Positions 28,503 to 37,105 of a stretch of DNA of 64,000 nt are shown here, piece after piece (position 1 is the stretch's first letter; each line of letters opens with the position of its first letter). This DNA comes from Bizionia sp. M204 (GTDB lineage Bacteria > Bacteroidota > Bacteroidia > Flavobacteriales > Flavobacteriaceae): assembly GCF_023205095.1 (NCBI RefSeq), contig NZ_CP046242.1, positions 2,593,001-2,657,000 of the forward strand, in the 5' to 3' direction. The notes under the pieces were generated by a model. It was not told the origin of the DNA, searched no databases, and saw only the letters and a list, made by a program, of their open reading frames with translations. The position numbers and the translations under genes are program-made.

Positions 28503-30314
28503 TTAAAGCACATTCACTTTAATCTTCTTCCATAACTTAACGAGCATAAATCCAAAAATAATTGAGGCGCCTGTTAGCAAAAGGGCATGGAGATAATCCC
28601 CATAAATAAAATAGCCTGTTGCAAACATGACACTATAAATCATGGCACAGCCTACTAACATAGCTAAAATGCCTGATGGTACACTCCACCCTTCTTTCGT
28701 ATTTACTAGTTCCACATTATCAGCACGTGCTTCATGAACCACTTTATTCCAACCTGGACCGCCTGGTTGAATTTTCTTATAAAATTTCTGCAATACTGTT
28801 TTGCTTTCTGCTTGCGTTAAGAATGTTACCGCAACCCATACGATAGTCGTTACTAAAACAATTATGGGGAATTTTGCCCATCCTGGCATGAGTGCATCAT
28901 CACCAAAACAATAGGTTCCCAAATCTGTAAAATTCAAAATAATAGAGACAAATCCAGATACAAACATAGCCGAAATTTCGCTCCATGCGTTTATGCGCCA
29001 CCAAAACCAGCGCAAAATAAAAATCAAACCAGTTCCTGCTCCAAACATTAAAATAATATCAAACAGTTGTAAGGCATTTGTAAGAACCAATGCTAATAAC
29101 GCACTACAAACCATTAAAACAATAGTCGCAATTCGTCCTACAGCAACCAATTGCTTTTCCGAAGCATCTGGCTTAACTTGCTGTTTGTAATAATCGTTTA
29201 CTATATAGGACGCGCCCCAATTTAGGTGTGTTGAAATGGTACTCATATAAGCCGCAACCAACGATGCTAATACCAAACCTAGTAAACCACTTGGCAACTT
29301 GGTAAGCATAGCCGAATACGCTAAATCGTGACCTAATTTATCCTCTGCTACTAAAGGAAAGGCTTCATGAATACTCGCAATATCTGGAAAAACCACTAAT
29401 GACGCCAAAGCCACAATAATCCATGGCCAAGGACGCAGCGCATAATGCATAATGTTAAAAAAGAAAGTCGCGCCAATGGCATGATTTTCATTTTTTGCGG
29501 CCAACATACGTTGCGCAATATAGCCACCACCTCCAGGTTCCGCTCCTGGATACCAAGAGCTCCACCATTGTACCGCTAATGGAATAATTAATAAAGTAAT
29601 TAAGGCTTCAGTATTGGTAAAATCTGGTAGGATATTTAATTTATCCGCTACATTTTCATGCTGCAACATGGCTTCCAATCCACCTACTTCAGGCAAACCT
29701 ACTAAATAATAAGCAGCACCTAAAGCACCAGCCATAGCCGTAAAGAATAAAATAAAATCTGTGTAAACCACACCTTTAAAACCACCCAAAGCACTAAAAA
29801 TAACGGTTATGGTCCCAGCATATATTACCGTTTCCCAAGGTTGTAAACCCAACATAATAGCACCAATTTTTATAGCTGCTAATGTAACGGCAGACATGGC
29901 TAAAATATTAAAAATAATGCCTAAATAAATGGCGCGAAACGCTCTTAAAAAACGCGCTGGTTTTCCACCATAGCGCAATTCATAAAACTCGATATCTGTG
30001 TTGACTTCCGATTTTCGCCACAACTTCGCATATACAAATACGGTTAATAAACCTGTTAGCAGAAACGCCCACCAAACCCAGTTTCCAGAAACCCCATTGG
30101 TTCTCACAATATCGGTTACTAAATTGGGCGTATCAGTAGAAAACGTAGTTGCTACCATAGAAACTCCTAACAACCACCAAGGCATATTTCGACCTGATAA
30201 AAAATACTCGGAAGCCGATTTTCCGGATTGTTTGGAAACGTAAATTCCTATAAAAAGCGTAATTGCAAAAAATGAAATAATTAGAGAGACATCAAGTACA
30301 GATAATTCTACCAT
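28503..30314 (-). CDS. Sodium:solute symporter family transporter
   Basis: A 603-residue integral membrane protein of the SSS (SLC5-like) family with roughly 14 membrane helices. N-terminal features are the helix LDVSLIISFFAITLF, SASEYFLSGRNMPWWLLG and STDTPNLVTDIVR; the mid-region WWSSWYPGAEPGGGGYIAQRM is typical of a Bacteroidota subgroup. The substrate is unknown; sugars, amino acids and carboxylates are all possible within the family. No catabolic gene lies next to it. Its 3' end lies about 135 bp from the atpC terminator. Confidence 0.9.
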   Translation of the reverse strand: MVELSVLDVSLIISFFAITLFIGIYVSKQSGKSASEYFLSGRNMPWWLLGVSMVATTFSTDTPNLVTDIVRTNGVSGNWVWWAFLLTGLLTVFVYAKLWRKSEVNTDIEFYELRYGGKPARFLRAFRAIYLGIIFNILAMSAVTLAAIKIGAIMLGLQPWETVIYAGTITVIFSALGGFKGVVYTDFILFFTAMAGALGAAYYLVGLPEVGGLEAMLQHENVADKLNILPDFTNTEALITLLIIPLAVQWWSSWYPGAEPGGGGYIAQRMLAAKNENHAIGATFFFNIMHYALRPWPWIIVALASLVVFPDIASIHEAFPLVAEDKLGHDLAYSAMLTKLPSGLLGLVLASLVAAYMSTISTHLNWGASYIVNDYYKQQVKPDASEKQLVAVGRIATIVLMVCSALLALVLTNALQLFDIILMFGAGTGLIFILRWFWWRINAWSEISAMFVSGFVSIILNFTDLGTYCFGDDALMPGWAKFPIIVLVTTIVWVAVTFLTQAESKTVLQKFYKKIQPGGPGWNKVVHEARADNVELVNTKEGWSVPSGILAMLVGCAMIYSVMFATGYFIYGDYLHALLLTGASIIFGFMLVKLWKKIKVNVL

Positions 30315-30352
30315 AAATAGTAACCGTTTTTCTTTGGAATAGTTAGGCTAAC

Positions 30353-30793
30353 TTACACTTTTTTAATCACATTGGTAACAATACCCCAAATAACAAAATC
30401 GTTTTCTTCCGTAATTTTTATGGGTTGATACATGGCATTTTCTGGTTGTAACCAAACACCATCTTTTTCAACGCGTAGACGTTTCACCGTAAATTCACCA
30501 TCTAAAAAACAAACAGCAATACGGTTATTAATAGGCTCTAAACTTCTATCTATAACTAATAAATCATTATCATCTAAACCAGCATCAATCATACTCTGCC
30601 CTGAAACGCGCGCATAGAATGTGGTCATTTTATTTTTAACCAACATGTTGTCTAATGACAAACGTTCTTCATTAAAATCTTCAACTGGCGCAGGAAATCC
30701 TGCTGATATTCCAGTATCAACAAAAACAGCTCCTGTATTCACAGATAAATCAGGTGTAAAGAAAGTCAAGGGATTGGCGGTTTGAAGTCTCAT
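30353..30793 (-). CDS. umuD: UmuD-like S24 peptidase
   Basis: A 146-residue LexA/UmuD-type self-cleaving protein. The cleavage site is Ala31-Gly32 (SAGFPAP), the catalytic serine is Ser67 (VSGQSMIDAG) and the lysine is Lys104 (FTVKRL); all three are offset by exactly 7 from E. coli UmuD. It has no DNA-binding domain, so it is the UmuD type rather than LexA. No umuC/polymerase V gene is beside it, although umuC usually follows. It is likely induced by DNA damage and may serve a distant polymerase. Confidence 0.9.
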   Translation of the reverse strand: MRLQTANPLTFFTPDLSVNTGAVFVDTGISAGFPAPVEDFNEERLSLDNMLVKNKMTTFYARVSGQSMIDAGLDDNDLLVIDRSLEPINNRIAVCFLDGEFTVKRLRVEKDGVWLQPENAMYQPIKITEENDFVIWGIVTNVIKKV

Positions 30794-30859
30794 GGTTTTG
30801 GTTTTGAATTATTTATGTCATGCAATAATTTGAATTTGATATGTGAAGGAATCATGTAC

Positions 30860-30948
30860 TAGATTTCATCAAAATAATGCCATTCAAGTGTCTGCGGTAT
30901 AAATCTAATAATAAATTCTGAAATGAGACGATAACTAGGTGAAATCTA
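30860..30948. repeat. Separated inverted repeat between umuD and the DUF2007 gene
   Basis: TAGATTTCA (30860-30868) is repeated as TGAAATCTA (30940-30948), a perfect 9-bp inverted repeat with 71 bp between. It sits in the 202-bp divergent region where both promoters must lie. It could mark binding sites for one regulator on both sides, but a match of this length can arise by chance in AT-rich DNA. Nothing else was recognised in the region. Confidence 0.4.
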
Positions 30949-30995
30949 AAGAATTTATATTTTAAAGGAAAATTCTTTCCGTATTTTTACATGCT

Positions 30996-31409
30996 ATGGA
31001 AGACACCTTTAAAACCATTACTGTATTTCAATACACCACTGAAGCCGAAATTATAAAAGGCAGACTAGAAGCCGAAGGCATCGAGGTATTTTTAACGGAC
31101 TACACAACAATTGACACCAACCCAATTGTCAGTAACGCTATTGGAGGCGTAAAACTGAAAGTATATGCCGAACAGGAAGCTGAAGCTATTGCCATTTTAA
31201 AATCTATTTCTAGTTACTCCTTGGATGATGATGGTCATGCCATTCATTGCCCAAATTGCCAAGAAACTAAAATAGAACTATTTTCGACTATTAAAGATTT
31301 AAAATCCTTTATGGCATTTTTAGTTGGCTTTGTTTTTGGCACATTGCCGTTTCACACACGGTATAATTACCGTTGTGAGCATTGTAAAACAGAATTCCCT
31401 TTAGAATAA
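30996..31409 (+). CDS. DUF2007 protein with C-terminal two-CxxC zinc-ribbon-like motif
   Basis: A 137-residue protein whose first 70 residues match the 'putative signal transducing protein' DUF2007 (TITVFQYTTEAEIIKGRLEAEGI ... GGVKLKVYAEQEAEAIAIL), a ferredoxin-like fold. The C-terminus carries CPNC and CEHC, probably one zinc site, with a short hydrophobic stretch between them (FMAFLVGFVFGTLPF). The function of the family is unknown. It is divergent from umuD and convergent with the MocR gene (10-bp gap). Confidence 0.8.
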   Translation: MEDTFKTITVFQYTTEAEIIKGRLEAEGIEVFLTDYTTIDTNPIVSNAIGGVKLKVYAEQEAEAIAILKSISSYSLDDDGHAIHCPNCQETKIELFSTIKDLKSFMAFLVGFVFGTLPFHTRYNYRCEHCKTEFPLE

Positions 31410-31419
31410 ATTGCGCGTT

Positions 31420-32925
31420 TTAATCACCCTTTTGGCTAACCACAGCATCATAGCTTGTTTTTAGTTTTTGGACAACTACGCCAATATCGGCTTCATTTAA
31501 ATGGCCAAATCCAAGTCTAATAGCGCAAATATCTTTATTTTGATAGAGAATGGTTTTAGGTAAAAACAAATCGTTTTCTTTGGCTTTTTTAGCCAATTCA
31601 ACAAGCGAAATCCGCGGTTCTAATCGCAACCAAATAGCCAAACCGCCTGCAGGTAGTTCCCAAGTGGCACGCGATTTAAAATGTTCTTTTAGTTGTTCGA
31701 TCAAATAATCACGTCTTTGCTTATAAACAGTAATATTCTTTTTAATTAACCGATGAATTTCGCCTTCCGAAATAAGTTCAGAAAGCATTTGTTTCTGGAT
31801 TAAATCGCCTTGTTTATCTAATATTTGTAGATAGTTTTTCGCTTCGTTTATAATCGTCTCTGGCGCAACGACAAATCCGATTTGAAAACTCGGAAAAAAC
31901 GACTGCCCTAATTTCCCTAAATAGATCACAACACCATGCGCATCCGAACTTGCCATAGGCAACATGGCAGAGCCTTCAAATTGAAAATCATAATCAAAAT
32001 CGTCTTCAATAATCGCAAATTGATAGGCTTTTGCTAATTGCAATAATTTTAAACGTCTTTCAGCACTCAACGTTACAGTTGTTGGATAATGTCTGTGCGC
32101 ACAAACATACACACACCTGATGCTGCGCTTGGTAAAATGCGTTTTAATATAATCCACATCAATCCCATGCTCGTCCACCGGAATGGTGATAATATTGGCA
32201 CCTGCTTGTTGAAAAATCATATTCGATTTATAGTGACTTAAATCCGCTACCAAAACTACATCGGCTTGTTTTATTAAAAGTTGCGACACGATATACAAAC
32301 TCATTTCCGTACTTCGTGTGCTCATGATATTTTGCGGTTTGATATGAAAACCACGTGTTGCGTTTAAATAATTACCTAAGTGTAAATTAAAGGTAGTTGC
32401 TGATTGTTCATTCGTCTGATTCCATTTAGAAATTAGTGACGCGCGTTTCATAGATGCACTATACCACCGAGAAAATTGATGCGTTGGATGCAGCCTTAAA
32501 TCAGGTTGACCATCATTAATCACATAATTAGTAACCGATATTTCCAGGGTTGACGCTAAATTAAACGACGATTGAAATGGAAATCCGGTTGTATTTGGAT
32601 AATCACGCAACTTTTCTAAACCTTGAGATGTAGCTTTTATACTTGCCGTTTTTTGTTCCGGCATCAAGACAAAAGTCCCCTTATTTGGCATGATTTCCAC
32701 CCAACCTTGAGATGCTAATTCTTCATAAACAGCCACAGCTGTATTTCTATTAATGGAAAGTATGTCACTTAAAATACGTGTGCCTGGCAAAGCGGTTCCT
32801 TCAATTAAATAACTTCGTTGAATGGCATTAATAATTTGCTGCGCAATTTGAATATACACCGCCGTTACTTGCGATTTTTCGAAGTGAATTAATTTTTTTA
32901 ATAAATCATTAACCGGACTATTCAT
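31420..32925 (-). CDS. MocR-type transcriptional regulator (GntR HTH fused to aminotransferase domain)
   Basis: A 501-residue regulator: GntR-type winged helix (about 22-88: ALPGTRILSDILSINRNTAVAVYEELASQGW) joined to a fold-type I aminotransferase domain that binds PLP. PLP residues are visible: EDDFDYDF (307-314) and Lys338 in YLGKLGQSFFPSFQIGF. MocR proteins such as GabR, TauR and PdxR sense amines or PLP and regulate neighbours. Here the divergent neighbour is a TonB receptor 80 bp away, and CxGGACTA direct repeats occur in and beside its own start codon, which suggests autoregulation plus control of the receptor. Confidence 0.93.
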   Translation of the reverse strand: MNSPVNDLLKKLIHFEKSQVTAVYIQIAQQIINAIQRSYLIEGTALPGTRILSDILSINRNTAVAVYEELASQGWVEIMPNKGTFVLMPEQKTASIKATSQGLEKLRDYPNTTGFPFQSSFNLASTLEISVTNYVINDGQPDLRLHPTHQFSRWYSASMKRASLISKWNQTNEQSATTFNLHLGNYLNATRGFHIKPQNIMSTRSTEMSLYIVSQLLIKQADVVLVADLSHYKSNMIFQQAGANIITIPVDEHGIDVDYIKTHFTKRSIRCVYVCAHRHYPTTVTLSAERRLKLLQLAKAYQFAIIEDDFDYDFQFEGSAMLPMASSDAHGVVIYLGKLGQSFFPSFQIGFVVAPETIINEAKNYLQILDKQGDLIQKQMLSELISEGEIHRLIKKNITVYKQRRDYLIEQLKEHFKSRATWELPAGGLAIWLRLEPRISLVELAKKAKENDLFLPKTILYQNKDICAIRLGFGHLNEADIGVVVQKLKTSYDAVVSQKGD

Positions 32926-32943
32926 ATGTTTAAAACTGGACTA
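32913..32943 (+). promoter_or_regulatory. Candidate MocR operator: direct repeats CxGGACTA
   Basis: CCGGACTA (32913-32920) and CTGGACTA (32936-32943) form a direct repeat with 23 bp between starts, about two helical turns. This resembles operators described for MocR proteins (TauR and PdxR sites contain TGGAC-type direct repeats). The first copy lies within the first codons of the MocR gene and the second in the divergent region. The match is to remembered consensus patterns, so it is a candidate only. Confidence 0.5.
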
Positions 32944-33005
32944 GTTTAGTGATCCGGAAAGTTACGACTTTTGCCATCTTATAAAAAACACGAATTACCA
33001 TTCTT

Positions 33006-34820
33006 ATGAAATTATTTCCGTTAGTTGCCTTATTGCTTATTTTTTCGTTTAAAGGAAACGCCCAAGAATCACCACAGCAGGCTCTAGATTCCGTTGTTAT
33101 CACGTCCAGCCGAATTGATTTACCTTTTAAAGAAAACTCTAGAACCATTTCCATTATAACAAGTGCCGATATAAAAAACAGTGCTACCACTAATGTTGCC
33201 GATTTATTACAACAAGTTGCAGGTGTTGATGTAAGGCGTCGTGGAGCCGATGGTACCCAAGCCGATTTATACATTCGTGGTGGTAGTTTTGACCAAACCT
33301 TATTGCTTATTGATGGCATGAAACTAGAAGATGCACAAACAGGGCATCACACCCTAAATATGGCATTGCCTTTAGAAGTTATTGAGCGCATTGAAGTTAT
33401 AAAAGGTCCTGCAGCGCGCGTGTTTGGCCAGAATGCCTTTACAGGTGCTATTAATATTGTCACAAAAAAACAAACAGATAATATGGTATCGCTTGGTGTA
33501 CAAGTTGGTTCTTTCGGTCAGAAAAATGCGGATATTACAGTTGGAAGCAACTTGGAAAATTCGTCTCATATTATTAATGTCTCTCGCAATCTATCTGATG
33601 GTTACCGTTACAATACGGATTATGATAATCAAAGTTACTTTATTAAAAGTATGTTTAATAAGAATAAACTGCCCATTTCATTTATTGCTAATTACCAAGA
33701 ACGCAAATTTGGTGCTAATGGTTTTTATGCATCACCAGCTGCAAAAGATCAATATGAAGAAACCCAAACCAGTTTGGTTGGTTTTTCAACAGAAATAAAA
33801 TCGGAAAAATTTACCTGGAAGCCACGTTTATATTGGCGAAGAAACCAAGATATGTATGTGTTTATTCGGGATAATCCATCGGTTTATAGAAATTTACATC
33901 AAACCAATAAAATTGCAGCTGAAGTCAATGCATCCTATAAATCAGCATTAGGAATTACGGGTTTTGGTGTCGATTTATCACAAACCTATATTGCAAGTAA
34001 TAATTTAGGCAACCATAACCGTTTTGCCACCAACCTATTTTTAGAGCATCGGTTTACGTTTTTAAATGATGCACTTTCAATAACACCGGGAATTGCGGTT
34101 AGTTATTTTTCTGACTTTAAATTTCATGCTTTTCCAGGTGTGGATATCGGTTATAAAGTATCGGATAATTTTCAATTGTATGGAAACATCGGTTACACCT
34201 ATCGGGTTCCAACCTACACGGATTTGTATTATTCAAGCCCAACAGAATTGGGTAATGACAATTTAGATCCGGAAGAAGCCATTTCGGAAGAATTTGGCAT
34301 AAAGTTTCATCATAAAGGATTCCGTATTTCTGGCGCATTTTTTAACAGAGATTCTAAAAAATTAATCGACTATATAAAGGACGATGTTGCAGATCCATGG
34401 CAAGCCACTAATATAGCGGAATTGAATGCTATGGGCTTTGAAGCCCAAACAGATTACACCTTTTTTATGGCCAATTTTACGCAGAACATGAGTTTTGGCT
34501 ACACCTTTTTAGAAGACGATTTAAAAGATGTATCATCTAACTTTTCACGCTATTCAATAAACTCGTTAAAGCATCAATTTGTGGCAACGTTTAGGAGTCA
34601 ATTTTTCAAAAACCTATCACAATCCATCGTATATCGTTATGCTGAACGGACTATTGGTGACAGTTACAATGTGTATGATGCTAGTATTAATTACGAATTC
34701 AACGCCTTTCAGTTTTCAGTAACCGCTAATAATATTTTGCAAGCAGACTATACAGAAACCAATTTAGTACCTGCTGTAAAAGGGCTTGTTTTGTTCGGAT
34801 TAAAATACAACTTTAAGTAG
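33006..34820 (+). CDS. TonB-dependent receptor, BtuB-like
   Basis: A 604-residue outer-membrane receptor with a signal peptide (to GNAQ), no carboxypeptidase-like domain, a plug (LDSVVITSSRIDLPFKENSR; VDVRRRGADGTQADLYIRGG; GPAARVFGQNAFTGAINIVTKK) and a 22-strand-type barrel. Its size is like BtuB (about 600), but substrate cannot be assigned. The divergent PLP-binding MocR regulator suggests uptake of an amine, amino-acid derivative or B6-related compound. No B12 riboswitch was seen in the 80-bp upstream region. Confidence 0.88.
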   Translation: MKLFPLVALLLIFSFKGNAQESPQQALDSVVITSSRIDLPFKENSRTISIITSADIKNSATTNVADLLQQVAGVDVRRRGADGTQADLYIRGGSFDQTLLLIDGMKLEDAQTGHHTLNMALPLEVIERIEVIKGPAARVFGQNAFTGAINIVTKKQTDNMVSLGVQVGSFGQKNADITVGSNLENSSHIINVSRNLSDGYRYNTDYDNQSYFIKSMFNKNKLPISFIANYQERKFGANGFYASPAAKDQYEETQTSLVGFSTEIKSEKFTWKPRLYWRRNQDMYVFIRDNPSVYRNLHQTNKIAAEVNASYKSALGITGFGVDLSQTYIASNNLGNHNRFATNLFLEHRFTFLNDALSITPGIAVSYFSDFKFHAFPGVDIGYKVSDNFQLYGNIGYTYRVPTYTDLYYSSPTELGNDNLDPEEAISEEFGIKFHHKGFRISGAFFNRDSKKLIDYIKDDVADPWQATNIAELNAMGFEAQTDYTFFMANFTQNMSFGYTFLEDDLKDVSSNFSRYSINSLKHQFVATFRSQFFKNLSQSIVYRYAERTIGDSYNVYDASINYEFNAFQFSVTANNILQADYTETNLVPAVKGLVLFGLKYNFK

Positions 34821-34840
34821 GAAGCTATTGAATTGTTCTA

Positions 34841-34873
34841 AATCTAACAGGTTTTAAAAAGCCTGTTAGGTTT
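34841..34873 (+). terminator. Hairpin, probable terminator of the BtuB-like receptor gene
   Basis: Perfect 8-bp arms CTAACAGG (34844-34851) and CCTGTTAG (34862-34869), extendable to about 12 bp with one G-U pair, 24 bp after the receptor stop. The T-tract is weak, so termination is less certain than at the other hairpins here. Confidence 0.5.
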
Positions 34874-34996
34874 GCATAGGTCTGGGCTCGTTTTGTAACA
34901 AAAATCTATTTAAAGCTACTTATATAATAAATTCTTTAAATGCATTGTAGGAATGCCTTAAAGGTTTATATTTAAAACTTATAATCTGTACATGTT

Positions 34997-35566
34997 ATGA
35001 TGGAGTGGTTTTCAGCTTTAGAATTATTTGCGAAATTTTATTGGGCAATAGCATTAATTGGTTCGCTTTTCTTTTTATTTATCATCATTACAACCTTTAT
35101 GGGTGCTGATGGCGGCGAAGATATTGATGATATTAACGCAGAAGCTGGTATTGAATTTCAATTTATCACCTTTAAAAACCTCGTCGGTTTCTTCACCATT
35201 TTTGGCTGGAGTGGAATTGCCTGTTTAGATGCTGGCCTTTCAAAACCTGTAACCGTTATTATTTCATTCATTAGTGGTTTATTAATGATGACCATTATGG
35301 CGGCCATGTTTCACTACATGAAAAAATTAACTTCTAGTGGTACCTTAGATTATAAAAATGCTATTAATGCGGTTGGCGAAGTATATTTAACTATAGGCGC
35401 TAATCGGTCCAAAATTGGTAAAGTCAGTGTTAATATCCAAGGATCGCTTCGTGAATTAGATGCTTTAACCGATTGTAAAACCGCCCTTAAGTATGGAACC
35501 GTTATTACTGTTTTAGACGTAACTTCTAATGGTATTTTAATAGTTGATACGCATAAAACCACATAA
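34997..35566 (+). CDS. NfeD-like membrane protein paired with flotillin
   Basis: A 189-residue protein with two or three membrane helices in the first 110 residues (YWAIALIGSLFFLFIIITTF; FTIFGWSGIACLDAGL; VTVIISFISGLLMMTIMAAMF) and a C-terminal OB-fold-like domain (GEVYLTIGANRSKIGKVSVNIQG). This is the YuaF/YqiJ-type short NfeD architecture without the serine protease domain. Such proteins are encoded with flotillins, and here a flotillin follows by 18 bp. ATG codons at 34997 and 35000 are both possible starts. Confidence 0.8.
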   Translation: MMEWFSALELFAKFYWAIALIGSLFFLFIIITTFMGADGGEDIDDINAEAGIEFQFITFKNLVGFFTIFGWSGIACLDAGLSKPVTVIISFISGLLMMTIMAAMFHYMKKLTSSGTLDYKNAINAVGEVYLTIGANRSKIGKVSVNIQGSLRELDALTDCKTALKYGTVITVLDVTSNGILIVDTHKTT

Positions 35567-35584
35567 ATCTAACACCTTAACCTT

Positions 35585-36997
35585 ATGACATTTCTTTTTA
35601 CCCAAGCTTTTAATTTAGGATTTCCTATTGCCATAGTTGCAGCCATTCTATTTGTTTTTGTTTTCATAGTTGTACTTATCAGGCGCTATAAAAGGTGTCC
35701 TTCTGACAGGATTTTAGTTGTTTATGGAAAAGTAGGCGGTGGTCAATCGGCCAAATGTATTCATGGTGGTGCTGCATTTATTCTCCCTGTAATTCAAGAT
35801 TATGAATTCTTGGAATTAACTCCTATTTCCATTGAAGTGAATTTGGTTAACGCCTTATCAAAACAAAATATCCGTGTTAACGTACCATCTCGTTTCACCA
35901 TTGGTGTGTCAACAGAACCTGGTGTGATGCAAAATGCTGCGGAACGTTTATTAGGTTTAGGGCAAAATGAAATTCAGGATTTAGCTCAAGAAATTATATT
36001 TGGTCAGTTACGTTTAGTAGTGGCATCTATGGATATTGAAGAAATAAATAATGATCGCGATAAATTTTTAACTAACATTTCAGAAAGTGTAGAAACCGAA
36101 TTAAAGAAAGTAGGTTTAAAATTAATCAACGTAAACATTACAGATATTGTTGACGAGTCTGGTTATATTGAAGCACTTGGTAAAGAAGCTGCTGCACATG
36201 CTATTAATGCCGCGCGTAAATCGGTTGCCGAGAAAACAAGAGATGGATCTATTGGAGAAGCCAATGCGGTTCAAGATGAAAGAAGTCAAGTTGCTGCTGC
36301 CAATGCACAAGCTGTAGAAGGTGAAAATACCGCAAAAATTGCCGTTGCAAATTCAGATTCTTTACGTCGTCAACGTGAAGCTGAAGCAGAACGTATTGCC
36401 AATGCATCGGAAAAAGTTCAAGCAGCAAAAGCATTAGAAGAATCGTATGCAGCCGAGCAATTGGCAGAAACGGCAAGAGCCGAACGTGAGCGTTCTTCTC
36501 AGCTAGCGGATGTTATTGTACCTGCAGAAATTGATAAACGAAAAGTTGAAATTGATGCTGAAGCCGAAGCTGAGCGTATTCGAAGACTTGCTAAAGGTGA
36601 AGCAGATGCTATTTTATTTAAAGCTCAAGCTGAAGCTCAAGGTTTATATGAAGTACTAACCAAACAAGCAGCTGGTTTAGATGAGATTGTAAAAGCTGCT
36701 GGTAACAACTCCAAAGACGCCGTATTACTACTTATTGCTGATAAATTACCAGAATTGGTGAAAATGCAAGCGGAAGCTATTAAAAATATTAAGATTGATA
36801 AAGTAACCGTTTGGGAAAATGGTGGTGGAAAAGATGGGAAAACCTCAACTGCCAATTTCCTTTCAGGTATGTACAAATCAGTTCCGCCACTACAAGAAAT
36901 GTTTAACATGGCCGGAATGGAATTACCAGAATATTTAAAAGGTAAAGATATTCCGGAAGCAGAAGTTACGGACAAAACAAAATCAGACAACAAATAA
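35585..36997 (+). CDS. Flotillin family protein
   Basis: A 470-residue SPFH/flotillin-type scaffold: an N-terminal membrane helix (IAIVAAILFVFVFIVVLI), the SPFH domain (about 40-230; RILVVYGKVGGGQSAKCIHGG) and a long Ala/Glu-rich coiled coil (about 235-380, with EANAVQDERSQVAAANAQAVE). Flotillins organise membrane microdomains. It is paired with the NfeD-like protein as in the yuaFGI and yqiJK operons. The C-terminus includes a short acidic tail. Confidence 0.93.
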   Translation: MTFLFTQAFNLGFPIAIVAAILFVFVFIVVLIRRYKRCPSDRILVVYGKVGGGQSAKCIHGGAAFILPVIQDYEFLELTPISIEVNLVNALSKQNIRVNVPSRFTIGVSTEPGVMQNAAERLLGLGQNEIQDLAQEIIFGQLRLVVASMDIEEINNDRDKFLTNISESVETELKKVGLKLINVNITDIVDESGYIEALGKEAAAHAINAARKSVAEKTRDGSIGEANAVQDERSQVAAANAQAVEGENTAKIAVANSDSLRRQREAEAERIANASEKVQAAKALEESYAAEQLAETARAERERSSQLADVIVPAEIDKRKVEIDAEAEAERIRRLAKGEADAILFKAQAEAQGLYEVLTKQAAGLDEIVKAAGNNSKDAVLLLIADKLPELVKMQAEAIKNIKIDKVTVWENGGGKDGKTSTANFLSGMYKSVPPLQEMFNMAGMELPEYLKGKDIPEAEVTDKTKSDNK

Positions 36998-37076
36998 TTC
37001 AAATTGTTTCTTAAGGGTTCAAATTTTAGAAATAAATTGAACGGTAGTTTCACCATTTTGTTTGCTTACAATTCCT

Positions 37077-37084
37077 TAACTTTG
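37077..37084 (+). promoter_or_regulatory. Promoter -7 element of the cupin-like gene
   Basis: TAACTTTG matches TAnnTTTG exactly, 21 bp before the ATG at 37106. Two TTTG motifs lie upstream (37057-37060 and 37061-37064), at spacings of 16 and 12 bp, shorter than the usual 19. Confidence 0.55.
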
Positions 37085-37105
37085 ATGTTCTAAAAGTTTT
37101 GAGCA

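Noticed and set aside
33006-34820. A vitamin B12 transporter gene (btuB)
   Set aside because: The size and plug fit BtuB-like receptors, but there is no cobalamin riboswitch upstream and no cobalamin genes nearby, so no substrate is assigned.
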